A DNA stretch of 64,000 nt from contig CAZKEF010000008.1 of the NCBI GenBank assembly GCA_964551735.1, forward strand, positions 1 through 64,000, given 5' to 3'. The first letter of the stretch is position 1. Every line of letters begins with the position of its first letter. The notes under the pieces are model-generated. The model saw nothing but the letters and a program-made list of their open reading frames with translations. It did no database searches and was not told the DNA's origin. This document shows positions 18,301 to 25,792 of the stretch, in pieces. The DNA is from DAOUAT01 sp964551735 (lineage in GTDB: Bacteria > Chloroflexota > Anaerolineae > CG2-30-64-16). Made by a program: the position numbers and the translations under genes.

Positions 18301-21300
18301 CTTGGCTCGCTCAACATTGCGGTAGTAGACCGGCACGCTGTATGGCGGATCAACCCGGGTGACGTGGTGCTCATACACCAGACCCAAGGCACGGGTGCGG
18401 GCAACTGGGAAATCAACAAGGCAATCAGCGACTTCACCGGCAGTGGTACATTTGCTCTGGCCAACGCCCTAAAGCATACATATTCCACCAGTGGAGACAC
18501 TAATCGGGCTCAAATCCTACGGGTGCCGCAATACTCAACATGCAACGTGACGGGGACGGTAACGCCATTGACGGCTTGGAATGGTACATGGGGCGGGATA
18601 TTTGCGGTAACATGCAGCAATACACTCAACGTAGCAGGAGAAATCAACGCCGATGCTTATGGTTTCCGGGGTGGTGCGTATGTCGGAAACCATCAGCGTG
18701 GCTACAGCGGAGAGAGTAGCGTCGGCCCAAGTCTGCAGACATTCTATGCAAATGGCAACGGGGGTGGAGGTGGCGAAAATGCCAGTTCAGGAGATGCCCA
18801 TGCTTCTGGTGGCGGGGGAGGGAATGGTGCTGCCGGCACAGACGCTCGCCAGACACATGGCAACTATGGACGCGGTGGAAACGTTGTGGGCTCTGCCAAT
18901 CTGAACTCGATCCACCTGGGCGGTGGAGGAGGCGGCTCTGCCTGTGGATGGGAGTGGTGTGGCTCAGGTTCAGGCGGAACCGGCGGGGGTATAGTATATA
19001 TTGCAGCAAAGAGTCTTGTAGTAACTGGATCGATACTGGCCCGAGGCTCTAATGGCCAGAATGGCGACCCTAGTGGGTGGGCCGGTCCAGGGTCAGGAGG
19101 TGGCGGGGCCGGCGGCTCGATCAAAATTGTGGCTTCAGATGCCACAGTCTCTACTGACCGTATCAACGCTCGTTATGGCTTTGGTGGCTATGTATGGGAT
19201 GGCGGTACAGCATCAGAAAACGGACGCGGTGGGACTGGAAGAATTGCAGTGGAGTACTGCAATTCCCTCTCGGGCTCCACCAATCCACCTGCCAGCACGC
19301 AGAAACTCAACTGCTACATTGTCGAGCAGGTCGAGACCTCGCCTTACGACCGCGCGCGCCTCAACCTGCCCCAGTCAGGTGCCAACACCTACCAGGTGCA
19401 ATACGGCCGCAAGTTGGACTTCACCAGCGCAGTAACACAAACTGTGACCTCGTTGCGCGTGCCGGCCGCGGACTTCGCGTCCGTCAAACTGGACGCACTG
19501 ATCAGCAATGTTGGTACAGGCACCCTCACCTTCAAGCTCGATATCGGGAATGACGGCTCATGGGATTGGAATGTCACGCCAAGCGTCACTGAGTCGGCAA
19601 CGCTGACTAACACAGTATTGGCCAATGCATTCAATACCTACTGGGCCACGCACGGTGCGCCACTTTCCGACACCGTAGATGTGCCGGTCAAGGTCTATCT
19701 GAGCAAGGCCGGCCAGGTGCTATTGACCAATCTCCAGGTAGTGCCCACCGGCAGTAAGCTGCGCGCAGTCCGGCTGCCCGTCCAACCTCAAGGCTACAAC
19801 GTCGTGCAGATTAACTTCACGGTCAGCGGCGGCTCAGACTCGTTGGCGGTAGGTGCGGACGTTGGAGACGATGGCACGGTGGACTGGTCTTACTCCGGCA
19901 CGCAAACCTATCCCGCCGCCCTGACTACCGGCAACCTGGCCGCGGCGGTCAACGCGTACCTGGCCGGCGGGTCAGGTGAAGTGGATGTGCCCATCCGCTT
20001 CTATCTCGCTCCGTTCACCACGCTGAACATGACCGGCTTCACCGCAGCACCGACGGGCGCGGCCGATGCCGGCCTGGCTAACGCCGATCTTGCCTTTTCC
20101 ACAACCACGCCCTCCGAGGGCGACATCGTGACAGCTAATGCCACCGTTCGCAACGCCGAAACCCTGGACACGGGCCCGCTGGCGGTCTCCTTCTATGCGA
20201 CTGCGGCAGGCGGCACGGAGACGCGCATCGGCAGCGCGTTCGTGGCGAATGTGCCGGCGGCAGGCGCGGCGACCGCGTCCTTGCAGTGGAACACCCTCGG
20301 CTTCGCAGGCGATGTGCCGGTGCGCGCGGTGGTTGATCCGTACAACCGGCTCGTCGAGGCCGATGAAACCAACAACAGCGCGGCGGCTACCCTGCCCATC
20401 AAGACCCGGCCCGATCTGCGCGTGACGGAGATCGCGGTGTCCGAGGCCGAGCCGGTCGTGGGCCAGGCCGTCGCGGTCACGCTGACCCTGCGCAACGACG
20501 GCCAGACCGCGGCCAGCGCCTCGATCCTCGCACTGTACGACGACCATCCCGACGACAGCCGCGTGCTGGTCTGCGAGGATGACAGCAGCACACCTGACGA
20601 CGCCGCTCGCACCGTCGTCTGCCAATGGACACCCACGACACCCGGCTTGCACCGGCTGTTCGCCCAAGCTGATCGTGATCGGGCGGTGAATGAATCCAAC
20701 GAGGGCAACAACGACGCGCACCGCGACGTCTACGTCGGTTTTGCCGGCCCGATCCGGCTGGATAGCGGCGGCGGGGATGCCTACGACCCGGCCTATTCAC
20801 CGGAAAACGGCTACGGCTACGTCGACGAGGGCACGCCTGATGTGATCGCTGCCTGCGGCGCCACCGGCTCACCGGATGACACGCTGCGCCAGGATCCTGA
20901 TGGCCATCTCGTCTACCGCTTCGAGCACTTTCAGCCGGGTCACTTCTACCACCTCGACATCGTGTTGCGCGAATGCGACGGCGCCGGCCGCCAGGAAACG
21001 ATCAGCATTGACGGCAATCCGATCGAGGGGCCCGTGGACCTGCTCGACGGTGAGGTGCATCCGTTCTCGATCCTGCTTGACCCAGCCCTGTACGCCGACC
21101 GCACAATCGTCGTCACCATCGACGCACCGGGCATCGACGGCGCGGTAGTCAGCCAGGTCAACGTGCATGATGTTGACTATCGGTACGCGGACGCAGGCGG
21201 GGCCAACGATCCACAGTACTCGGCTGCTTCAGGTTACGGTTGGCTGGACGGCGTCAAGAACACCGGCTACGGCGCCTTGCCCTATCAGAGCGTGCGCGTT

Positions 21301-22836
21301 GATCAATCGGACAACACGCTCAGGTATCGTTTCGACGGGCTGCTGCCGACAATCAAATACAAGCTCCGGTTCACTTTCTATCAGAGCTCAGGCGGCGCGC
21401 GCGTCCAACAAGTGGAGGTGGACGGCATCTGGACCGGGTTGGAGGTGAATACGGGGGACTATCAGCCGCATCGGGAAACGGTCGATGTGCCCGTCGGCGC
21501 CTATCAGGACGACGGCTCGATCATCGTGAGTATCCTGCGCACAAATGCGTCCACCGGCGCCTTCGTCAACGAAATCGCGCTGGAAGAGCAGACGCTGCAG
21601 AGCGCCACGACCCAAAACCTGGTGTTACAGGCCGCCAGCCCCAACTGGATCTCCTTCAACGTCAAGCCGGCGGTGCGGCCCGCGCTCTACTGTTCCGGCG
21701 TCACCGCGACCTCCGCGTTTTCGACCCTGGCCGGCGACGCGATCCTGGCCGGCGCGGCCGCGCCCGTCAACAGCATCGTGGAGGCGTACACCCCGGCCGG
21801 CGTCAAGGTGGGCTGCTACAAGGTCACAACCGCGGGCAAGTATGGCTACATGCGCGTCTACGGCGCGGAAGGGGCGACCCCCGGCATGGCGCCGGGCGAG
21901 CCGATCCAGCTCAAAATCAACGGCATTGCCAGCCAGCCAACCCCCTACCCCGTCATCTGGCAAAACGATAAGCTGACCCATATCGTCAACCTGGCTGCGC
22001 CAGACGTGATCCCGGTCGAGACGTTCCTCGACCCCATCGCGGGCAAGGTCGTCAAGCTCCAATCGGAGTCCGGCACCTATCTGCCGCCGCCCGCGGACCC
22101 GCGCTTCAACACGACCACCACGGTCGCGCCCGGCTGGGGCTACCTGCTGTACACCAACGCCGGCACCACCCTGGGGGTGTCCGGCGACCGCGTCGCGGCC
22201 GATACACCGCTGGCGCTGCATGCCGGCTGGAACTGGCTCGGCTACCTGCCCACGTGTGAACTGCCCATCTCGACCGCACTGGCCAACATCGCCGGGCAGT
22301 ATGACCTGATCAACGGCGAGGCCGGCGCATACCGGCCGCCGCCGGCCGACCCGGCCTACAACAACTTCAACACCATGGCCCCAGGCAAGGGCTACATGAT
22401 CCATATGACTGCGGCGACTACGTTGACCTATCCGGCCACCGGATGTGGTACGGCGCTTCAAGCGACAGAGGGGACCGCTGCGCCGACATTCACCTGCCCC
22501 GCTGCCGCTACCAGCCGGTTCACCCACTTCTATGGTCATGTGACGCCGGCTGAGGACGCGCCGGTCGGCGGCGTCATCCTAGCCTACAGCCCGCGCGGCG
22601 AAGTTGTAGGCTGCGGGCAAGCGGGCGACGGCGGCCTCTACCCCTACCTGCGCGTTTACGGCGCCGAGGACGCGCAGCCGGGGATGCAGCCGGGAGAGAC
22701 CGTGCAGTTCACGGTGGACGGCCGGCTTGTGGCGCCATCAGTCGCCGCGATCTGGCAGAACGACTGGGACGTCCACCCACTGGACTTGACGTTCGACGGC
22801 GTGCGGTATCAGTATCTGCCGCTGATCGTGCGCTGA
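12337..22836 (+). CDS. Giant secreted multidomain protein B (3499 aa) with M23 peptidase and PA14 domains
   Basis: Paralogue of giant A. The ATG at 12337 has GAGGT 5 nt upstream and gives a clean signal peptide; an ATG at 12280 has no ribosome-binding site. Shared with A: TSP3-like calcium motifs (about 184-225, 261-300), CARDB and HYDIN-like domains, a Gly-rich region (about 2138-2298), malectin-like repeats and C-terminal VYGA/PPPADP modules ending YLPLIVR. Unique parts: about 431-1018 carries a propeller-like segment and an M23/LytM endopeptidase with its metal motifs (GHDGTDYDG and DHLHFGVYE, about 773-890), and about 1766-1891 is a PA14 domain (FQAEYFAN...FTFDVKSDDGVKIYVDD-type). M23 enzymes cut peptidoglycan cross-bridges, so a role in wall remodelling or attack is possible. 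Lower GC in the M23 segment suggests acquisition. Confidence 0.85.
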   Translation: MSQRRIHLLLSLCVMLSLVIQPLGSVAAVTAPVEPLSVAAVDAAARPGFLFRAAVSLDDIHTLARLRATGALVLHTLDAEQTALVLADGEQLSDLARLGYRPRGADELRGLLDAQGPARRWLAESLQPLLAQADAIAAQQSLAGAAGVAGVAAAPDAAAMAVLRAAVQSLTPEQIAATASSISVDDDADGLTNTEEAWWCTDPLNPNSDGDASGYTDGQEVTALLDFTLSRTVRWNYGPPFGPPAAWPNFNNRDGTGVNVCNDGDYDTIPDYAEAYMVGTRVGTGDSENTDGDKFDDGQEFFGTTFCLPGQPDCGYGLYPRNQDFNFITNGMPSWIRPPGDSPFVAAYPVIDFLVDPATIEVTTKEIRTIERTITQGEEISTGFAETQGSSTTVGTIDTNTHSTWQENSTTEGGIEPGSASEVGPQDRTIVDVSTVPAAPPVEQRPTSYLAEDGFHPVDGTVVMDRLGPSILFRDLPSNDLSLQNGNSSRLLGVKALSARLLSSGEILFVDPELALKRLIPDGTTEVLLPERRANGPIFVSDDEKKVAFLKPLDFQSGESIPNTNGIAVFDLMSKHEQTLFVVPSATVNLYGWTGNRLVVEAPFGWVTTQTMHSLQLGLLPTDQTTPTITPFSNLPEAKPGTAYPITLLKDGRIAYESQQGTVVASLKESNYSTIPGCINPRLSAKGLTVICNGQEQEVQVAELSVTADAPAETFSAPSIAAAAASFESGAGVQQTTSTVLFYRPVSSSTPVSAYFDLDPDSGEIEDWMGTQITYDGHDGTDYDGKEGDKIFAPAAGTVDSVSKYQYNTYASGTLHWGTTVVINHGSLSTSASYTTRYAHLKYDGTLIADDSAISTLPTIIAEMGNTGYSTGDHLHFGVYENGTAVDPYDKGLISDAASAGVNNQALMCLAPSFKSTDAPLVTLPATSKRTWFQEVLGRLFGGWRGAKTTDSTANSIKTAASAANYLTGCEPNTCASQVVGQTSMPQSYSDLRSNGQCGGNPYPSGLGSVGGGGSGLTLNDNGDGTWDRLRVWSETHTTGEGYSTSHSELRSETSYREITRSETNTLVSSEAWSTATTSDPTDAGQLTFNYNLYNTGSDAAVNLTGIRINVLIGDLPVITWNAPDRSDVLPGGAKGPFGSDPLTLTLEQLAAIDNGAPIRVVLADYGYDDNLYDANAWGRSVLFHVDDGPGDGDETVDTYLITTNLVQGETYQDTLTRYFDVTTFQGAPGDERNGTITGIRTPEFAGDGEITGWNDHPVNDHAWWELSISLGGETDGVQHFRDMPAKAKTDVYLRYVLDTDADGFSDRAELDAGSDPNDPDIHPRPLLTVAQHTTVSGTDASVQVTLQNDGNLDASSVELWAIAPDDSITINDNLVGGGGRVRAGRQVVLGARIGRPDLTEWQTSTAKPYPDGQYEGTSPKTFKFQALDSGNVESGTLRVQWSNDGGATWQPTPLALGSGYAAWTPLPLSDGLSVAFSGGYIALNETFTFATALPIDTFAYTINRTQYTAPLIIASYNDPEGNHKFVSDVELADIQADLAPYLGEMRYGFQLDVMAPAPFAAGANTAYLVFNNPAAQAITGANLYVEFATPEGTVAREYVLADQTLLPGPNVVELAWDTADFTPAFDPAADYHILVFAADRQGTIFENTVKDLDQVGHDRLPAAVLPQEDWNFGVAQQGTLLRRTLAVANTGDRDMLTFVAASDPAIGLSDEGSRTVAAGDVTQYEVALNTADLAVGPYDQTITLRSSDPNNPARAVHVMGTITAAPCDGFQAEYFANATLNGSPAVTRCDGILDFDWGTGSPDPAIPADSFSARWTKQFQVHTAGVYTFDVKSDDGVKIYVDDQLVVDYWSDHGFLFATGSKSLTAGEHTLRVEYYENAGGAAIKLVYGPPGTRMYPLDWSAAFTSGTQGQWVEYTHTLGPEPQTLHPVKVYSQNYGTMWGVGKYATAFSAGTASYDMFGDGRDGAMPSSGNLDNNNGFAAGTVNGSLGSLNIAVVDRHAVWRINPGDVVLIHQTQGTGAGNWEINKAISDFTGSGTFALANALKHTYSTSGDTNRAQILRVPQYSTCNVTGTVTPLTAWNGTWGGIFAVTCSNTLNVAGEINADAYGFRGGAYVGNHQRGYSGESSVGPSLQTFYANGNGGGGGENASSGDAHASGGGGGNGAAGTDARQTHGNYGRGGNVVGSANLNSIHLGGGGGGSACGWEWCGSGSGGTGGGIVYIAAKSLVVTGSILARGSNGQNGDPSGWAGPGSGGGGAGGSIKIVASDATVSTDRINARYGFGGYVWDGGTASENGRGGTGRIAVEYCNSLSGSTNPPASTQKLNCYIVEQVETSPYDRARLNLPQSGANTYQVQYGRKLDFTSAVTQTVTSLRVPAADFASVKLDALISNVGTGTLTFKLDIGNDGSWDWNVTPSVTESATLTNTVLANAFNTYWATHGAPLSDTVDVPVKVYLSKAGQVLLTNLQVVPTGSKLRAVRLPVQPQGYNVVQINFTVSGGSDSLAVGADVGDDGTVDWSYSGTQTYPAALTTGNLAAAVNAYLAGGSGEVDVPIRFYLAPFTTLNMTGFTAAPTGAADAGLANADLAFSTTTPSEGDIVTANATVRNAETLDTGPLAVSFYATAAGGTETRIGSAFVANVPAAGAATASLQWNTLGFAGDVPVRAVVDPYNRLVEADETNNSAAATLPIKTRPDLRVTEIAVSEAEPVVGQAVAVTLTLRNDGQTAASASILALYDDHPDDSRVLVCEDDSSTPDDAARTVVCQWTPTTPGLHRLFAQADRDRAVNESNEGNNDAHRDVYVGFAGPIRLDSGGGDAYDPAYSPENGYGYVDEGTPDVIAACGATGSPDDTLRQDPDGHLVYRFEHFQPGHFYHLDIVLRECDGAGRQETISIDGNPIEGPVDLLDGEVHPFSILLDPALYADRTIVVTIDAPGIDGAVVSQVNVHDVDYRYADAGGANDPQYSAASGYGWLDGVKNTGYGALPYQSVRVDQSDNTLRYRFDGLLPTIKYKLRFTFYQSSGGARVQQVEVDGIWTGLEVNTGDYQPHRETVDVPVGAYQDDGSIIVSILRTNASTGAFVNEIALEEQTLQSATTQNLVLQAASPNWISFNVKPAVRPALYCSGVTATSAFSTLAGDAILAGAAAPVNSIVEAYTPAGVKVGCYKVTTAGKYGYMRVYGAEGATPGMAPGEPIQLKINGIASQPTPYPVIWQNDKLTHIVNLAAPDVIPVETFLDPIAGKVVKLQSESGTYLPPPADPRFNTTTTVAPGWGYLLYTNAGTTLGVSGDRVAADTPLALHAGWNWLGYLPTCELPISTALANIAGQYDLINGEAGAYRPPPADPAYNNFNTMAPGKGYMIHMTAATTLTYPATGCGTALQATEGTAAPTFTCPAAATSRFTHFYGHVTPAEDAPVGGVILAYSPRGEVVGCGQAGDGGLYPYLRVYGAEDAQPGMQPGETVQFTVDGRLVAPSVAAIWQNDWDVHPLDLTFDGVRYQYLPLIVR

Positions 22837-22842
22837 CAGAAA

Positions 22843-22898
22843 GGCAGAAAGAGCGTCTGGCGCCTGGTGCTCGGGCAACGCCAGACGCTCTTTCTGCC
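22843..22898 (+). terminator. 20-bp perfect inverted repeat after giant B
   Basis: Arms at 22843-22862 and 22879-22898 are perfectly complementary with a 16-nt loop, starting 7 nt after the stop codon. There is no T-tract on the plus strand. Whether it terminates transcription or stabilises the 3' end of the mRNA is open. Confidence 0.55.
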
Positions 22899-22906
22899 CG
22901 TCACAC

Positions 22907-22937
22907 AAAAAGGCCCAACCGGGTATGGTTGGGCCTT
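22907..22937 (-). terminator. Rho-independent terminator of the minus-strand VWA/MoxR genes
   Basis: AAGGCCCAACC (22910-22920) pairs with GGTTGGGCCTT (22927-22937). Read on the minus strand the stem is followed by TTTTT. It lies 24 nt after the VWA gene stop. Confidence 0.8.
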
Positions 22938-22960
22938 AACATTTCGAGGGCGGGTGACCC

Positions 22961-24415
22961 TCAACTGGTGCGCGGCGTGAGCAGCGCCAGGAGGTCGGCG
23001 AGGCCGCGCAAGTCGCCGAGCGTCACCACCCGGGCGGCGATTTGGCGCATGGCGCCGGGATCGCAGTCGGGCGGGATCAGGATCGCGGATGTGCGGGCTT
23101 TGTCACCGGGCATGGCCGGCGGCAGGGAGCCGTCGCCGTCGGTGACCAGCAGGATGATGTGGACCGGCCAGCGCCGCCAGGCGTCGGCCAGGAACTCGAA
23201 CGCGGTGCCGCCGTAGGAGAGACCGTCGGGCTCGCAGAAGAGCAGCGCCGCATCGCCGGTGTCGGCCACCTGCGCGCTGTCGTCGAAGAGGATCCCGACG
23301 GCCTCGCCGCCGGCCTCCTGGACGGCCAACGCCACCGCCTGGGCCGCGATTTGCGCCAGCACGAACTTGGCGCCTTTCATGGAGCCGGACTTGTCGAGGC
23401 AGATCGCCACTTTGGGCCGGGGCCGCTCCTTGCCCGGCAGCGCCATGCGCAGCGGGACAAGCTCGCCCAGCACGGCCGCCCGGCGGTCGAGCCGTTCCGG
23501 CGCGACGATCTCGGTCGCGCTGCGGGCCACCTGGAAGTGCATGCGCAGCCCGCGAGCGGCTTGCTGCGCCTCGGGTCGCGGACGTGTGCGGCCAGCGCGT
23601 ATGGTGGCGACCGGCTCCGCTGCCGCCGGCGGGTGTGCGCCCGTGTTGGCGGTCGCCTCGGCCTGGGCCGCCTGCCCTGCGGGGCCGACGATGGTCAGCC
23701 CGCCGCCGGGGATGGCGTGGCGCGTCGGGGCTTGGCGCAGCTCGGGGAACTCGGCCATGATCTGCCGCACGTGATCGGGCAGGTCGTCCGGCGCCAGGCT
23801 CTGTGCTTCGCTCAGCCGCCAGGCGAAGGCAGTCATTTGTATGGTCAGCGCCGGGTCGCCGTGCCGGTTCAGCGTGCCCCAGAGCGGGCTGCCGGATTCG
23901 CCGCTGTCGTCGAACGACGCCGCGGGCCGGCAGAAGCGCCCGGCCAGCGCGACCGAACAGGCGACGTCGGCCAGGTTGCGGCCCTTTTGGATCGCGGCCG
24001 TGTACTCGGCCAGGCGCGCGGCCTTGACAGCCGTGCGCACCGCGACCAGCGTGTCGGCCAGGGGCGGGAAGAGCCCGGCCATCATGGCTTCGAGCTGAAC
24101 GTCGGCCACGATGTTGCCGAGCCAGTGCGGCGCGGCGGTCTCCTGCTCGGCCGCCTCCAGCGCTTTCAGCGGCTGCAGGAAGTGGCCCAGCTCATGCACC
24201 AGCAGGCCCACCGCGACCGGCGTGTCCTGGGTCACATCCACACCCTCGAAGGTCGGCGGCACCCAGATCCTGACGCCATCGGTGGCGGCGGTGTCGGCCT
24301 CCTCGTCCAGCGAGACGTACGCCCGCACCAGGCGGGCCGTGTCGGGCGCGACCACGGCCAGGATCTGGTTGGCCGTGGCATCCAGGATGGCGCGGATGTC
24401 GAGTGCGGCGTTCAT
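22961..24415 (-). CDS. Metallopeptidase-like plus VWA-like protein (DUF2201 type)
   Basis: 484 aa. The N-terminal half has a zinc-metallopeptidase motif (VHELGHF, about residue 75) followed by NIVADVQLEA, as in the DUF2201_N family. The C-terminal half is a von Willebrand A-like fold with a MIDAS metal site (DKSGSMKG, about 340) and a VTDGDGS strand. Such proteins pair with MoxR AAA+ ATPases, which are thought to remodel or load a target complex. Here the MoxR gene overlaps by 4 nt (ATGA), so the two are translationally coupled. The substrate is unknown. Confidence 0.8.
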   Translation of the reverse strand: MNAALDIRAILDATANQILAVVAPDTARLVRAYVSLDEEADTAATDGVRIWVPPTFEGVDVTQDTPVAVGLLVHELGHFLQPLKALEAAEQETAAPHWLGNIVADVQLEAMMAGLFPPLADTLVAVRTAVKAARLAEYTAAIQKGRNLADVACSVALAGRFCRPAASFDDSGESGSPLWGTLNRHGDPALTIQMTAFAWRLSEAQSLAPDDLPDHVRQIMAEFPELRQAPTRHAIPGGGLTIVGPAGQAAQAEATANTGAHPPAAAEPVATIRAGRTRPRPEAQQAARGLRMHFQVARSATEIVAPERLDRRAAVLGELVPLRMALPGKERPRPKVAICLDKSGSMKGAKFVLAQIAAQAVALAVQEAGGEAVGILFDDSAQVADTGDAALLFCEPDGLSYGGTAFEFLADAWRRWPVHIILLVTDGDGSLPPAMPGDKARTSAILIPPDCDPGAMRQIAARVVTLGDLRGLADLLALLTPRTS

Positions 24416-25677
24416 GGCCGGCCTCCCACGCGAATGCCCATGCCTTCCAGGAGCTTGCGGAACCCCTCGGCGGCCGGGCGGTCAATTGCCCGCAGCTGCG
24501 CGAAGTAGGTCGGCGCAAAGCCCAGGTCGGTGGGGTCGGTCGCTTCTGCCAGTAGCGTGTAGCCGATCGGCAGCGGGAGCTGCCCCTCCGTCACCAGCTT
24601 CCACGACGTCTCGATGGCGTCGCGCGCCGGCTTCTGAAAGAGCGCGGCCACCGCGGGGTCGAAGCCGACCTCCAGCGGGACGGTGCGCCGCACCAGCGCC
24701 GGATCGAGCGCGGAGCCCCAGGGGTTGCAGGCCAGCGCCACCTTGCAGCGGCCTACCGGCGCCCAGTCGAGGCCCCACATCGGGACTTCGACCATGCGCA
24801 CGGCCTGACCGTCGTCGGCGGGCACGCGCTGCGCCCAGGCGACTTCGGCCGGGATCGGCAGCAGCGGACGCATGAGGACGTCCATCGCGCGTTGGTTCAG
24901 GCGGGTCAGCTCGTCCAGGAAGAGGAGCACACACTCCCCGCTCCTGGCGCGGCGGAAGGCCCGGGCGATGACCGAGGCGTAGACCCCGTGATCGGTCTTC
25001 AGGCCCACCAGGTCGGCGTCGGCGAAGCTGCTCATCCCATCCAACGCCTCAAAGGCCCAGCCGCGGCGCACGGCGACCAGGCGGATGGCCGAGGTCTTGG
25101 CAACGTCGGTCGGGCCGATGAGGAAGGGCGTTCTGTCGGCCTGGAGGATCGGCTCCACCAGGTCGGCGAGATGGGCGACAGCCTGGCCGATGGCCCGGCG
25201 CACGCGCTGGTTGAAGGTCAGCGTGTCGGGATCGGACGGCGGCTCCGGTGTGACAGGCGGTGTCGGGATCGGTGTGGGGCTGACTGTGGGCGCCGGTGCT
25301 GCGTTGGCGACCGGCCAGGGCGCATCCACGGCGGTGGCCAGGATGTGCTTGCAGGGGACGCGCGCCGCCTTGCCGCCGGACTGGAACCAGTCGGGGCAGT
25401 CGCAGTCGCAGTCCGTGACCTGGCCGCCTTGCAGCCGGATGACGGCGTGGTAGACCCCCTTGACCAGCCCCTGGATCTCGGTCGGTGTGGCGGTGACGCT
25501 CACCTTGCCGGTGATCGCCCCCTTTGGGTCATGAAACACACGATCCAGGCGGCGCTGGTCGATGGTGAAACCGGCGTCGCGCAAGAGATCCACGATGACG
25601 TAGCCGGTGGGCGCGGTGACCATGATCGGTTGGCCGCGTGTGAGTGCAAAGGGTGTGGCTGATGTGTGGCTGTGCAT
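24412..25677 (-). CDS. SWIM zinc finger fused to a MoxR-like AAA+ ATPase
   Basis: 421 aa from the ATG at 25677, which follows GGAGAGGA; an upstream in-frame start would add 101 low-complexity residues without a site. The N-terminus has a SWIM zinc finger (CDCDCPDWF...CKHI, about 90-115). A Pro/Thr linker (about 130-155) precedes the AAA+ domain. This has an unusual Walker A, GPTDVAKTS, with Asp-Val-Ala in place of the usual G-x-G before Lys-Thr, and a clear Walker B (LLFLDEL). It should act with the downstream metallopeptidase-VWA protein. The ribosome-binding site is buried in a hairpin (see 25679-25730). Confidence 0.8.
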   Translation of the reverse strand: MHSHTSATPFALTRGQPIMVTAPTGYVIVDLLRDAGFTIDQRRLDRVFHDPKGAITGKVSVTATPTEIQGLVKGVYHAVIRLQGGQVTDCDCDCPDWFQSGGKAARVPCKHILATAVDAPWPVANAAPAPTVSPTPIPTPPVTPEPPSDPDTLTFNQRVRRAIGQAVAHLADLVEPILQADRTPFLIGPTDVAKTSAIRLVAVRRGWAFEALDGMSSFADADLVGLKTDHGVYASVIARAFRRARSGECVLLFLDELTRLNQRAMDVLMRPLLPIPAEVAWAQRVPADDGQAVRMVEVPMWGLDWAPVGRCKVALACNPWGSALDPALVRRTVPLEVGFDPAVAALFQKPARDAIETSWKLVTEGQLPLPIGYTLLAEATDPTDLGFAPTYFAQLRAIDRPAAEGFRKLLEGMGIRVGGRP

Positions 25678-25678
25678 G

Positions 25679-25730
25679 GTCCTCTCCATGTTGGGGCGGG
25701 GTGACCCCGCCCGTACTGTGGGGAGAGGAC
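25679..25730 (-). promoter_or_regulatory. Hairpin that sequesters the MoxR ribosome-binding site
   Basis: In the minus-strand mRNA, GTCCTCTCC (complement of 25722-25730) pairs perfectly with GGAGAGGAC (complement of 25679-25687), which contains the Shine-Dalgarno sequence of the MoxR gene. An inner 8-bp hairpin (25694-25712) closes the loop. Translation would need the stem to open, for example through ribosome movement or a ligand. The effect is inferred. Confidence 0.5.
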
Positions 25731-25792
25731 GCGTTGTCCCGGACGGGGACAGGCGCGTCCCCTCCGGGTGACTGTGTGGCTGTGGGCTGCTT

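Noticed and set aside
23042..24508. 488-codon plus-strand ORF over the VWA gene
   Set aside because: No recognisable domain; antisense to a gene with MIDAS and HExxH motifs that is coupled to MoxR.
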